From Puerhibacterium puerhi (GTDB lineage Bacteria; Actinomycetota; Actinomycetes; Actinomycetales; Cellulomonadaceae), in assembly GCF_009846865.1 (NCBI RefSeq), contig NZ_WUWN01000021.1, positions 1 through 54,195 of the forward strand: DNA of 54,195 nucleotides. The letters are read 5' to 3'. Within the stretch, counting starts at the first letter, position 1. The number at the start of each line of letters is the position of its first letter. The notes under the pieces were generated by a model. It did no database searches. It saw only the letters and a list, made by a program, of their open reading frames with translations, and was not told the origin of the DNA. The position numbers and the translations under genes are program-made. Positions 1 to 7,218 of the stretch are shown in pieces.

Positions 1-127
1 CCCCAGCGCGCCCGCAGCTGGCCGAGCGCCAGCGCCTTGTCCAGACGGCCGGCACCGAACCACACGGGTGCTTCGCGACGCCCGTCGACAACGTTCGGCA
101 CCAGCGCCACCGAGTACCCGACGACGC
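1..127. repeat. Terminal direct repeat (left copy)
   Basis: The first 127 bases are identical to the last 127 bases of the window (54069-54195). A 127-base exact overlap is what a de Bruijn assembler with k=127 leaves on a circular contig. The relaxase frame runs unbroken through the join, so this is assembly overlap and not a biological repeat. Confidence 0.97.
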
Positions 128-923
128 GGTCCCTGCCCCCCTCGGCGTAACGCGGGCGCACCAGCACGCGCGCGTCGCGTAGACCGTCCAGAAACTCCCG
201 CTCGCTGCTCGCGTCGGCGGCCACCGCCCGCACCCGCCGCCGCAGCTCGTCGCGCATCGGGGCCGGCTGCTCGGCGCGCTCGGCGCGTGCCTGCTCCGCC
301 GGCTTAGCGCCGGCCTGCATGCCGCGCCCCGACTCACGCGACTCGAGCACCCGGAGCCCATAGCGGTGCTCAAGCATGTTCGCCGCGGCCTGCGCGCGGG
401 GCTGGTCGTTGTGCACGCGCGCCTTGGTGCCGTCCTCGCGCACCAGGTTCACGACGATGTGCACGTGGTCGTTCCCAGCGCTCGACACACCGTGTCGCAC
501 GGCAACCCAGCGGCAGCCCGCGGTGCCCGACTCGTCGTCTGCGGCAAAACCCATCTCGGTGACGAAGTCCGTCGCGATGGCCTGCCACTGCTCGTCGCTC
601 AGCTCGCCCTCGTCAGCGCGCAGCGACAGCGAGCAGTGCCACACGTGCGCGTCCTTCTCACCCACCTTCACGTTCGCCTGCGCGTCCTCGCGCCACTCTC
701 GCACCGGCACCGTGACGCGCGTGCCGAACACCTTGCGGGGCAGGTCGAGTTCGTTGGCAATGTCGAGGGCGTCGTCGACGTCCAGCTGGCGCCCGCCGGC
801 CTGCTCGACCACCACGTCGTGTCCGGCCACGACGTGCGGGTTGGTGTGCTCGTTGTGTCGGCCCTTGCCGACCAGGTACACCATGACGCCGGCGACGCGA
901 TCGCCGCGGGTGATGTTCGGCAT
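1..923 (-). CDS. Relaxase, N-terminal part (continues at 54068 across the circle junction)
   Basis: This is the DNA-nicking transesterase that would cut oriT, bind covalently to the transferred strand and lead it into the secretion channel. The start is ATG at 923, overlapping the mobC stop as TGATG. Visible motifs are a near-N-terminal Tyr16 in MVYLVGKGRH (candidate nucleophile), His144, and the metal-binding NDHVHIVVN at about 151-159 (the HxH of HUH relaxases). The arrangement resembles MOBP-type relaxases. The frame has no stop before base 1 and continues on the other end of the contig. The joined gene is 1,551 nt (516 aa), divisible by three. The region after about residue 190 is charged and alanine-rich, probably helical. 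The family is clear; the exact MOB class is inferred from motifs only. Confidence 0.92.
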   Translation of the reverse strand, partial: MPNITRGDRVAGVMVYLVGKGRHNEHTNPHVVAGHDVVVEQAGGRQLDVDDALDIANELDLPRKVFGTRVTVPVREWREDAQANVKVGEKDAHVWHCSLSLRADEGELSDEQWQAIATDFVTEMGFAADDESGTAGCRWVAVRHGVSSAGNDHVHIVVNLVREDGTKARVHNDQPRAQAAANMLEHRYGLRVLESRESGRGMQAGAKPAEQARAERAEQPAPMRDELRRRVRAVAADASSEREFLDGLRDARVLVRPRYAEGGRDRVVGYSVALVPNVVDGRREAPVWFGAGRLDKALALGQLRARW

Positions 924-1321
924 CACGAGCGCTCACCCAGCCCGTGCAGCGCGTGGTCCAACCTCTCTGCGACAGCACGCACCGCGTGCAGCGTCGACTC
1001 GAGGTCGGCCTGAACTTCGCCGGTGGCGTTCGTCGCCTTCGCGATCTGGTTGAGGTTGTTCGACACCGCAGCCAGCAGTCGGCGTGCGTGGAAGAACTCG
1101 GCGCGCAGCTCGGACCGGTCGGTGGCCGTCTCGCCGGTCTCCGACAGCGCCGCCTCGACCAGCAGGCGCGGCACCGTCACGTGTGCCGCCGCTGCGCGCT
1201 GCACAAGCAGCGCCTCCTCTTCCGGCGTTACGCCCACGCGGTGGAAGTGCCGCCGTCCGCCAGGGACGTTGGCACGACGACGACGCCCACGCGACCGTGC
1301 CCGCGTCGCCTCGTCGTCCAC
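923..1321 (-). CDS. mobC: MobC-like relaxosome accessory protein
   Basis: A small protein of about 132 aa that probably binds oriT and helps the relaxase melt and nick DNA. The N-terminus is very basic (runs of Arg around residues 8-18). The diagnostic MobC segment VSNNLNQIAKATNATGE lies in the C-terminal half. The middle contains a helical segment TPEEEALLVQRAAAAHVTVPRLLVEAAL, typical of ribbon-helix-helix-like MobC proteins. The GTG at 1321 is preferred over the TTG at 1327 because a GGAAGG ribosome site then lies at normal spacing. It is translationally coupled to the relaxase through a TGATG overlap, and its promoter side faces the candidate oriT. Confidence 0.85.
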   Translation of the reverse strand: MDDEATRARSRGRRRRANVPGGRRHFHRVGVTPEEEALLVQRAAAAHVTVPRLLVEAALSETGETATDRSELRAEFFHARRLLAAVSNNLNQIAKATNATGEVQADLESTLHAVRAVAERLDHALHGLGERS

Positions 1322-1350
1322 GTCCAAGTCCTTCCAGCCCAGCGCAGCGA

Positions 1351-1447
1351 CCCCACGACAGTGGGGACCACACTCGCGAGTGTGCCATCGGTGCGCCGCA
1401 GGCTTCCACCGATCGAGCCACTTACAGCACGTAAGTGTATAGCTTGC
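1351..1447. other. Candidate origin of transfer (oriT)
   Basis: Four perfect inverted repeats are packed into less than 100 bases between mobC and the next gene. They are CCCCAC/GTGGGG (1351-1366), the 16-base palindrome CACACTCGCGAGTGTG (1369-1384), ATCGGTG/CACCGAT (1387-1413), and CACTTAC/GTAAGTG (1419-1437). The last is followed directly by TATAGCTTGC (1438-1447). A hairpin next to a short unpaired nic sequence, beside mobC and relaxase, is the usual oriT layout. The nick position is not known; placement is inference from structure and context. Confidence 0.6.
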
Positions 1448-1590
1448 TCCGCATGGTGCTGCTTGTGGGCGGTGTCGACGACGACGCGCGGTTCCGCGCA
1501 GCGCCCAAGAGGGCGTGCGCTTCGCACCCGCTTTGGGGCTTGCCTCATCGTCGGAGCGCTGACGTCACACCGGCCCGCTATGGTCCCCGC

Positions 1591-1929
1591 ATGAGCGATG
1601 ACTACACGGTTGACGAGTACACCCGGCAGCTGCACGAACTCATCGACGGCCGCATGGAAGCCGGCCGCACCTTGGCCGCTGCGGCGGGCAAGGTGCGCGA
1701 GGCGCGCGCAGCGCTGGAAGCAGCGGAGGGTCAGTACGCCGCGGCCTTCCAGGACGCGCTCAAGGCGGGCTGGACGAACGACGAACTGAAGCGCGTCTTC
1801 AAGACGGTGGGTGTCGAAGCCCCGACGCGCCCGCGGCGCTCATCGGGTCGCCGGCGTTCGAGCGCTTCGACCGCACCCACGCCTCAGACGGATGCGGCGA
1901 CCGCCGGCGACGAGGGCTCGGCCGCCTGA
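1591..1929 (+). CDS. Small helical protein of unknown function
   Basis: A 112-aa acidic-then-basic protein starting at ATG 1591, not recognised by name. Residues 1-75 (beginning MSDDYTVDEYTRQLHEL) are strongly helical and alanine-rich, suggesting a coiled coil. The C-terminal 40 residues are disordered, with an Arg/Ser patch followed by a Thr/Ala-rich tail. It is the first gene on the side of oriT away from the relaxase and ends at a strong bidirectional terminator. Position suggests a transfer-accessory or early-entry protein, but nothing in the sequence proves this. Confidence 0.7.
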   Translation: MSDDYTVDEYTRQLHELIDGRMEAGRTLAAAAGKVREARAALEAAEGQYAAAFQDALKAGWTNDELKRVFKTVGVEAPTRPRRSSGRRRSSASTAPTPQTDAATAGDEGSAA

Positions 1930-1949
1930 ACGACGTCACCGTGACGGAT

Positions 1950-1991
1950 GCGAGAGGGGCGCCAGACCGATCGGTCTGGCGCCCCTCTCGC
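1950..1991. terminator. Bidirectional terminator, 42-base perfect palindrome
   Basis: Bases 1950-1970 and 1971-1991 are exact reverse complements. The palindrome sits between two convergent genes (1591-1929 on plus, 2000-3016 on minus), within 21 bases of both stops. It has no strong U-tract, as is common in high-GC actinobacteria. Confidence 0.85.
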
Positions 1992-1999
1992 CCTGGCGG

Positions 2000-3016
2000 T
2001 CAGCGCTCGTGCGCGCCGTCAGCCTCCTGGCCGGGCCTGCGTGCCGGGCGCACGCGGTCGGGGCGCCCAGTGCGCGCCGTGCGCAGCGCGTCAACTGCAG
2101 CGATGTCGATCAACGGACCGTTCTCGACGGCGCGCGCACGGTCGACCTCGACGATGCGAGTCGCGTCGTTGCTCGGCGTCCAGAAGCGCCGGTACCGCGT
2201 CACCGCCCCGCACTCCTGCGCCAGGCGCAGCGCAGACTCCTGCGACCTAGCGCGCCCGGTTTGCGCGTCAAAGACCTCCCGCGCGTATGCGCTCGGCACC
2301 CAGCGCCCGCCCAGCCCCTCACCGGTCGCGACGGCGTTCTCATACGACTCGCGCCAGCGCTGCGCAATGCGCTGCTCGGACAGCTCGTACGGCACCTCGA
2401 CGTCGATCACCTCGACGCGGTAGCCCGCAGCGGCCAGGTGCTGCCCGAGCGCCACCGCCTTGTCCGGACTCGACAGCACCGAGTCGATCACCACGTTCAG
2501 CCCCTCGGCCATCGCCTCGTGCCGCATCTGCTTAGCCAGGAACGACGACTCCTCGTGCACGAGCGACGCGAGCTCGAGCGGGTAGAACGGCTCGCCGGCC
2601 GCCTCACGCTCCGCCACCGCGGCCGGCTTCAGGAAGTCCTCGTACGATCCGTCCGCCAGCGCCTCGCGCAGCAGCTTGTGCTTGAACTCGTCAGCGTCGA
2701 TGGTCACCCACGCAGACGCGTCCACTCCCAGCACGTCCCGCAGCACCGTCGACTTGCCCGCTCCCGGCGGGCCGGCCAGCACGATCGCGCGACGCTCAGC
2801 CCGCGCTGCGGGATGCTCCGCGCGCGCCTCGTCCAGCAGGCGGCGGTGCAGCGCGCGCCGCTCACGCGTCCGCCGTCGCACGTCGTGTCCGAAGAACCAG
2901 CGCGGGTTGGCCGTCGTCGCGTTCGGCCCGGCCGGGTCGAGCGGTCCACCCGGACGCGAGTACGCCCGGACCGTCTCACGATGCGCGTCGGTCGGGGTCA
3001 TGGACTCCTCGGTCAC
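2000..3016 (-). CDS. Zeta-family toxin kinase
   Basis: A zeta toxin-like P-loop kinase of 338 aa. In the known family these enzymes phosphorylate the UDP-sugar peptidoglycan precursor and poison plasmid-free cells. Walker A is GPPGAGKST at about 82-91, followed by WVTIDADEFK (substrate-binding Asp/Glu region), and later NVVIDSVLSS, which matches the family's second core strand. The start is GTG at 3016, overlapping the antitoxin stop as GTGA, so the two are translationally coupled. About 75 residues precede the P-loop, longer than minimal zeta proteins. The C-terminal tail is basic and probably unstructured. Confidence 0.88.
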   Translation of the reverse strand: MTEESMTPTDAHRETVRAYSRPGGPLDPAGPNATTANPRWFFGHDVRRRTRERRALHRRLLDEARAEHPAARAERRAIVLAGPPGAGKSTVLRDVLGVDASAWVTIDADEFKHKLLREALADGSYEDFLKPAAVAEREAAGEPFYPLELASLVHEESSFLAKQMRHEAMAEGLNVVIDSVLSSPDKAVALGQHLAAAGYRVEVIDVEVPYELSEQRIAQRWRESYENAVATGEGLGGRWVPSAYAREVFDAQTGRARSQESALRLAQECGAVTRYRRFWTPSNDATRIVEVDRARAVENGPLIDIAAVDALRTARTGRPDRVRPARRPGQEADGAHER

Positions 3017-3477
3017 GACGCGGCAGCCTGCCGGTACTCGTCGATCCGGTGCTGAATCGCGTCGTAGGTGTCCTCGTCGATCAGTCCGTCGTCGAGCGCG
3101 TCACCGACCTCGCCAACGGTGTTGGCGACCTCCTCGACCAGCCAGTCGTAGCCGTCGGTTGTAGGCGTCGGGGCGTATGGGAAGCGGCCCAGCTCATCGA
3201 TCAGCCGGTCGCGGTCGATCATCCCCGCCGCGTAGCGCTCAGCGATCTCGTACGGGCTGGCGCCCGAGAACCCCTCGGGCACGTCGGGCACCTTCGCGGC
3301 CCGCTTGAGCGCGTTGTTAACCGCCGGCTGGCTAATGGCCAGCGCCTTGGCCAGCGCGGTCTGAGACATCGTGGCCGACAGCCGCCGCACCAGGCGCAGC
3401 TCGTCCAACCGATCGACCACCTGACGGTGACGCAGCCGCCGCACCTCATCCACGCTCGGGGGCTCGGCGATCGACAT
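3013..3477 (-). CDS. Helix-turn-helix antitoxin partner of zeta toxin
   Basis: A 154-aa protein preceding the toxin in the same operon. Residues about 30-56 (MSQTALAKALAISQPAVNNA) form a clear helix-turn-helix. The acidic C-terminal half (VEEVANTVGEVGDALDDGLIDEDTYDAI) is a probable toxin-binding domain. ATG 3477 is chosen because AGGAGG lies eight bases upstream; a GTG nine bases further up is possible. It is not an epsilon antitoxin. The layout recalls PezA-type antitoxins, which fuse DNA binding and toxin neutralisation and repress their own operon. Confidence 0.75.
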   Translation of the reverse strand: MSIAEPPSVDEVRRLRHRQVVDRLDELRLVRRLSATMSQTALAKALAISQPAVNNALKRAAKVPDVPEGFSGASPYEIAERYAAGMIDRDRLIDELGRFPYAPTPTTDGYDWLVEEVANTVGEVGDALDDGLIDEDTYDAIQHRIDEYRQAAAS

Positions 3478-3486
3478 GTGAACCAC

Positions 3487-3508
3487 CTCCTATAGAGGAG
3501 TTTATAGG
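3487..3508. promoter_or_regulatory. Operator-like palindromes ahead of the antitoxin-toxin operon
   Basis: Two interlaced inverted repeats lie just upstream of the antitoxin start: CTCCT-ATAG-AGGAG (3487-3500) and CCTATA/TATAGG (3489-3508). They overlap the ribosome-binding site and the AT-rich stretch likely to be the -10 region. This is where an autorepressing antitoxin would bind; binding itself is inferred. Confidence 0.5.
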
Positions 3509-3546
3509 ACGTGGTCGCCATGCGCGAGGGCTCCTCGGATGGCTCC

Positions 3547-4110
3547 TCACGCGGTCACCTGAGTCGCCGCTACATGTCGGTAGATCGTCGCGCGGCTCAC
3601 GCCAAGGGCCCGGGCCACGCTGGTGACCCTGGCGCCCGGGGCCTCGAGCAGTCGGTCGGCCGCAGCAGCCTTCTCGCCGGCCAGCGCGCGGGGGCGCCCG
3701 CCGACGCGACCGCGGTCACGCGCCGCGGCGAGCCCGGCGTGCGTTCGCTCTCTTGTCAGCGCTGCCTCGAACTCCGCGATGGCAGCGAAGATGTGGAACG
3801 TCAGCCGGCCGTTCGGTGTCGTGGTGTCGATGCCCTCGGTCAGCGAGCGGAACTCAATGCCGCGGGCGGCCAGCGACTCGATCACCGCGACGAGGTGCTT
3901 CACCGATCGGCCCAGGCGGTCCAGGCGCCAGACCACCAGCACGTCGCCGGCGCGCGCGTTGGACAACAGGTCGTCCAGCTCGGGCCGTGCCGCCCGCGTC
4001 CCCGACGCCGTTTCGGTCCAGATGCGGTCACAGCCAGCGGCCACGAGGGCGTCGCGCTGCAGCGCGGGGGACTGGTCGCGGGTCGAGACGCGCTCGTAGC
4101 CGAGGAGCAT
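3547..4110 (-). CDS. Serine recombinase (resolvase/invertase family)
   Basis: A 187-aa small serine recombinase. Catalytic Ser9 is in GYERVST, and the active-site arginines are in VVWRLDRLGRS at about 59-69. The E-helix region (FHIFAAIAEFEAALTRERT) follows, with a C-terminal helix-turn-helix (VTSVARALGVSRATIYRHV). The length fits Tn3/gamma-delta resolvases. I start at ATG 4110; a longer frame upstream lacks family similarity. No transposase accompanies it, so it probably resolves plasmid multimers for stable inheritance. Palindromes at 4217-4240 may belong to its res site. Confidence 0.9.
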   Translation of the reverse strand: MLLGYERVSTRDQSPALQRDALVAAGCDRIWTETASGTRAARPELDDLLSNARAGDVLVVWRLDRLGRSVKHLVAVIESLAARGIEFRSLTEGIDTTTPNGRLTFHIFAAIAEFEAALTRERTHAGLAAARDRGRVGGRPRALAGEKAAAADRLLEAPGARVTSVARALGVSRATIYRHVAATQVTA

Positions 4111-4216
4111 GCGACGACCGTACGGAACTCGTCGGCGCCGGGGGCCGTGACACCCGAGTTTCGGACACGGGTTTTGAACACATCGCACCCGGCGTGTCGC
4201 GCGTCCAGCTCGGCGC

Positions 4217-4240
4217 GTCCAGAAACGAGCGTTTCTGGAC
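4217..4240. promoter_or_regulatory. 24-base palindrome, candidate resolvase site or operator
   Basis: Eleven bases, GTCCAGAAACG, are mirrored perfectly across a two-base centre. The site lies about 110 bases upstream of the resolvase start and 74 bases before the lipoprotein gene. A related 24-base palindrome occurs at 4879-4902, on the other side of the lipoprotein gene. Resolvase crossover sites are built from such dyads; function is inferred. Confidence 0.45.
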
Positions 4241-4313
4241 GGTATGACTAGTCCAAGGTTGAGGCTGGTTCGTCATCCGTGACAGGTGTGTCACCGGCGA
4301 CGATGCTTGGGCG

Positions 4314-4793
4314 ATGACTCGGAGGGCTCGGGCGCTCGTCGGCGTGCTGGTGGTGGGCGTCGCGTCGTTGACTGTCGCGGCGTGTGCGTCGACGCAGTCC
4401 GCTGGGTGCGCTAGCTGGGTGGACTTCAAGACGCCGGCCGATGCCGCGGCGGACGCTGACGCCGTCGTGATCGGGACGGTCGCCGGGCGGGGCGACGACG
4501 TGAGGGTCATGGGTGGTGACGCCCACACGTGGACGGTCGAGGTGGCTGACTGGGTCCGCGGCCACGGTGGCTCGCCGATCGTCGTGACCCCCATGCCAGA
4601 TCACTGCGGCGAGGACCCTCCGTATCCGGGCGGCGACCCGCTCCGGCCGTTCGCCGACGACGGGACGCCGGTGATGCTCTTCCTGCGCGAGGGCGATGCC
4701 TACGACCTCGAGGAGGGCGTGTACACGACGCTCACGCCGTACCAGGGCGTGATCCCGGCGCCCGTCGACGGCCGGATCCCTGAGGAGTGGTGA
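4314..4793 (+). CDS. Predicted secreted lipoprotein, unknown function
   Basis: A 159-aa protein beginning with an Arg-rich n-region, a hydrophobic stretch LVGVLVVGVASLTVAAC and a lipobox TVAAC, with the modified Cys at about 24. The mature part is acidic and compact, with strand-like segments (DADAVVIGTVAGRGDDV, HTWTVEVADWVRG, TPVMLFLREGD). I do not recognise a named domain. It is alone on the plus strand, flanked by two related palindromes. It could be a surface or entry-exclusion-type protein, but there is no direct evidence. Confidence 0.8.
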   Translation: MTRRARALVGVLVVGVASLTVAACASTQSAGCASWVDFKTPADAAADADAVVIGTVAGRGDDVRVMGGDAHTWTVEVADWVRGHGGSPIVVTPMPDHCGEDPPYPGGDPLRPFADDGTPVMLFLREGDAYDLEEGVYTTLTPYQGVIPAPVDGRIPEEW

Positions 4794-5240
4794 TGCTTCG
4801 GCCGTACGGGCCGGGTCGCGACCGAGCATGAGGCCGAGCCGATCTCGCGAATGCCCCGATCGCCCAGGCGGCGCCGCCGTCCGGAAACGGTCGGTTCCGG
4901 ACGTCCGAAGCCCTGAACTGGCCGCGCTGCCGGGGCGCAACGTTCACATACGACCGTTTACGGGCACGGCTCTTGGGTTGCTTGTAGCCGACCTGAGCGC
5001 ATCCGACCCTGCGGTGCACTCCACCACCCAATCGGACCGCCTTCAGGGCGGGGAAGCCCTGAAGGTGTCTTCCTGCCGCGTGCATCCGGTTCCGCGGTCT
5101 CCTCGCTGGGCCGTGGGTGAATTTTGCTCGGAACTGGGTGAGGCGCTGGGTGAGAATTCGGCGAACACCCAGGTCGCAGGCGGGGCCTCGTTCTGCACTC
5201 CCGAGGGTGCCGCCTCGTCCAGCGCGGGGCGTCTGAAACC

Positions 5241-5300
5241 CCTGCACCGGACTGCGCCAGGCTGTACCGGACTGCACCTGACTGCACCTGACTGCATTGC
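5241..5300. repeat. Tandem 10-base direct repeats
   Basis: Six consecutive 10-base units line up exactly: CCTGCACCGG, ACTGCGCCAG, GCTGTACCGG, ACTGCACCTG, ACTGCACCTG, ACTGCATTGC. The period is close to one helical turn, as in protein-binding iterons. No known binding protein can be assigned. Confidence 0.6.
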
Positions 5301-5359
5301 GCGTCGGATTTCCGACGCCTACGCTGTGCCTAGCCCGTTGCGCTGAGCTTCGGGAAGTG

Positions 5360-5398
5360 AACCCGAGACCCGTCCGGAATGGTCGTGGCGCTCGGGTT
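5360..5398. terminator. Terminator-like hairpin downstream of the DUF3800-like gene
   Basis: AACCCGAG (5360-5367) pairs with CTCGGGTT (5391-5398). It lies 35 bases beyond the stop of the minus-strand gene at 5433 and probably ends its transcript. The loop is long (23 bases), so confidence is moderate. Confidence 0.45.
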
Positions 5399-5432
5399 TC
5401 GCGCTTTCTACGGCCAGCCGCAGCAAGATGCG

Positions 5433-5987
5433 TCAGACGTCGACGACATCGTCGACCACCGGTGCGCACCGGCGCCGCCAGTCACCACCCTTGGCCCACG
5501 CCCAGGCAAATGCGTCGGGGATCGCCAGCAGCGGCTCGCTCGCCGCGGCCTCGTGCCGGTAGGCAAGGGTGTCCGCGCAACCGAGCGCCCGGGTGGTCTC
5601 GATCAGCTGCTGACGATCCCGGCGAACCAGGCTCTCGTCACGCTCGAGGTACAGGTGGGTGTGCTGCGCCTCGGCCGCATCGGCAACCAGAGCTTCGAGG
5701 CAGCGTGCGCGCCGCTCGAGTTCGGTGCGGTAGGTGGTCCCGGCGCGGTAGATCGTCACGGCAGGGGCCAGGCCGGCGAACGCCTCGAGGATCTGCTTGC
5801 GCCGGGCGTCGCTTTCCTTCTTCATGTGCAGACGCGGCTGGCGGGGCAGCACCAGCGAACGCACCGTACGACGAGCGTCGGCCAGCTGCCCAGGCAGCAC
5901 GACGGCCGCGACGAGCAAGTAGTCCTTCGCCTTGCTCTCGTCGACGAACACGTGGCCGCTGCGGGCCGGCTTCGGGCGTCGTGGCAC
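5433..5987 (-). CDS. DUF3800-like protein (putative nuclease fold)
   Basis: About 184 aa if started at GTG 5987; upstream in-frame starts are possible and the exact start is uncertain. Near the N-terminus GHVFVDESKAKDYLLVAAVVLP matches the DUF3800 opening pattern (Phe-x-Asp-Glu-Ser followed by a hydrophobic strand). A later acidic region (QHTHLYLERDESLVRRDRQ) and the closing WAWAKGGDWRRRCAPVVD also fit. DUF3800 proteins are RNase H-like and frequent on plasmids and defence islands, with no settled function. It is transcribed away from the excisionase-like gene at 6093, with which it shares a short promoter region. Confidence 0.65.
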   Translation of the reverse strand: MPRRPKPARSGHVFVDESKAKDYLLVAAVVLPGQLADARRTVRSLVLPRQPRLHMKKESDARRKQILEAFAGLAPAVTIYRAGTTYRTELERRARCLEALVADAAEAQHTHLYLERDESLVRRDRQQLIETTRALGCADTLAYRHEAAASEPLLAIPDAFAWAWAKGGDWRRRCAPVVDDVVDV

Positions 5988-6092
5988 GAGGACCAGGGTA
6001 AGGACCGGTGACCACACCAACTGCACTGGACGACTGCGACAGCTGTGGATAACCCCGCGGTGCCTCGACCGTGCGCTGCCACCATGTGACCC

Positions 6093-6332
6093 ATGGCCCG
6101 GTTCATCAAGATCGAGGACGTCGCCGAGGAGCTCGCGATCACCGAGCGGCAGGTCTACGGCCTGCTGCACTCCGGGGCGCTGCCGGCGATCCAGATCGGC
6201 GGGCGCGGGATATGGCGAATCGAACGGGACAAGCTCGAGGAGTACATCGCCGCCCAGTACGAGGCTCAGCGCCGGCGCATCGCTGAGTCCAAGGGCGGTG
6301 AGGAGCCGCCCGCGGACGCGCAGGATGGATGA
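6093..6332 (+). CDS. Excisionase-family helix-turn-helix protein
   Basis: A 79-aa DNA-binding protein with the MerR/excisionase (HTH_17) fold. FIKIEDVAEELAITERQVYGLLHSGALPAIQIGGRGIWRIERDKLEEYI is the full domain (residues 4-53), with the winged turn GGRGIWRI. The short tail is charged. No integrase is present, so it is more likely a small regulator than a recombination directionality factor. It is the first of three small plus-strand genes. Confidence 0.85.
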   Translation: MARFIKIEDVAEELAITERQVYGLLHSGALPAIQIGGRGIWRIERDKLEEYIAAQYEAQRRRIAESKGGEEPPADAQDG

Positions 6333-6407
6333 CGCCGCTGGGCGTCCGGCGCTGGCCTCGAAAGCCCTGCGCTGGCGCTGCCCACGCCCGCGCGGCAGGG
6401 TCTGAGC

Positions 6408-6701
6408 ATGGCGTACCCCTCCAAGCCCTCGCTCGAGGCGCTGCGCCCGTTCAAGTACGACACCAAGACCCAGAACCAGTGGTTCCAGCGCAAGCGGCTG
6501 GACGCATTCGTCGCCGAGCAGTACACCGCCGGCCGGTCGCTGCGCGAGCTCGCGGAGCTGACCGGGCGCACGCAGACCGCGATCCGGCGCAGCCTCGACC
6601 GTACCGGCACGCCACGTCGGCCCGCCGGCGCACCGAGGCTCAGACCCGCGATCGACACCTCGCCGGCCGTTCTCGACCATCCAGGGAGGTCGTGTCGGTG
6701 A
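6408..6701 (+). CDS. Small helix-turn-helix protein
   Basis: A 97-aa protein starting at ATG 6408. Residues about 36-70 (FVAEQYTAGRSLRELAELTGRTQTAIRRSLDRTGTPRR) form a typical helix-turn-helix of the kind found in small actinobacterial DNA-binding proteins. The first 30 residues are polar. The C-terminal 25 residues look unstructured. The stop overlaps a possible GTG start of a 66-residue frame (6698-6898) that has no supporting features. Probably a plasmid regulator; target unknown. Confidence 0.7.
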   Translation: MAYPSKPSLEALRPFKYDTKTQNQWFQRKRLDAFVAEQYTAGRSLRELAELTGRTQTAIRRSLDRTGTPRRPAGAPRLRPAIDTSPAVLDHPGRSCR

Positions 6702-7000
6702 CCTCGCTACCGAGCGTGCACGAACCGCTGCGCGTGCCGGAACTCGCTGCCGGTCCAGCTGGGGTCAGCAACGACCTCGGGACGATCCGTCTGTCCAGAA
6801 AGTGGTGTGGGTATGACCTGCGACACTGTCGTCCGGAAGCACGGAGAGTCCGAAACGGGCTCATGCCGATCCGGACTCTCGCGCTCACTGGCAGGTGAAC
6901 CACGAGACTAACTCCGGGCGACGCCTCTCGGGAACGCCGCTCGGAGGGATCGGCCCGGCAGCTTCCCGAGGGACGACAAGGTCCAGAAGGAGGCAGGCGC
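6702..7000. other. Intergenic stretch with one hairpin
   Basis: About 300 bases. GAGAGTCCG (6844-6852) is mirrored by CGGACTCTC (6872-6880). A 66-codon open frame (6698-6898) begins in a GTGA overlap with the previous gene, but it is rich in Arg, Pro and Leu and I do not accept it as a gene. The ribosome site of the next gene, AGAAGGAGG, lies at the right end. Confidence 0.5.
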
Positions 7001-7210
7001 ATGGGGCGCACCGTCCACCGGAGTGCTGGCTCCGGGAAGTTTGTATCGAAGGCCGCGGCCGCCAGGTGGCCCGGCAAGACGACGACCGAGCGCGTGGGGT
7101 CGGGCACGTCGAACCGGCGGACTGTCTACCGGGACGCCGGTAGTGGAGAGTTCATGACCAAGCGGCGCGCCGACAGCGACCCAGGCGGGACCATCTCGCA
7201 GCGGGTGTAG
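7001..7210 (+). CDS. Small two-repeat basic protein of a common actinobacterial family
   Basis: A 69-aa protein starting at ATG 7001 behind a strong AGAAGGAGG site. It is built from two copies of one motif: TVHRSAGSGKFVSKAAAARW (residues 3-22) and TVYRDAGSGEFMTKRRADSD (41-60). Each is followed by a Thr-rich close ending in ERV or QRV. I know this repeat peptide as a widespread small protein in actinobacterial genomes and phages, sometimes mislabelled as a transporter. There is no membrane segment, so the transporter label is wrong. Its function is unknown; basicity suggests nucleic-acid binding. Confidence 0.8.
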   Translation: MGRTVHRSAGSGKFVSKAAAARWPGKTTTERVGSGTSNRRTVYRDAGSGEFMTKRRADSDPGGTISQRV

Positions 7211-7218
7211 GCCGAAGA

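Larger units (their letters stand above)
4794..5432. other. Intergenic region with repeats, no convincing gene
   Basis: About 640 bases without a credible coding frame. It holds the inverted repeat GTCCGGAA/TTCCGGAC (4879-4902), related to the palindrome at 4217-4240. It also holds a row of 10-base repeats at 5241-5300, an 18-base palindrome with arms GCGTCGGA/TCCGACGC (5301-5318), and a terminator-like hairpin at 5360-5398. The many overlapping open frames here have low-complexity, unrelated translations. Confidence 0.6.

Noticed and set aside
1337-1352. AGCGCAGCGACC beside oriT as another copy of the R-element apical block
   Set aside because: Only 12 bases match and the flanking stems are absent; chance similarity in GC-rich DNA cannot be excluded.
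1811-3055. Plus-strand open frame of 414 codons opposite the zeta toxin gene
   Set aside because: Translation is Arg/Leu/Val-rich shadow of a well-supported minus-strand P-loop kinase; high GC produces such antisense frames throughout.
3547-4110. Serine recombinase as phage or ICE integrase
   Set aside because: At 187 residues it has the small resolvase layout and lacks the large C-terminal domains of serine integrases.
6698-6898. 66-codon frame starting in a GTGA overlap with the HTH gene
   Set aside because: The overlap is suggestive, but the peptide is Arg/Pro/Leu-rich without structure and a hairpin lies inside it; too weak to call.
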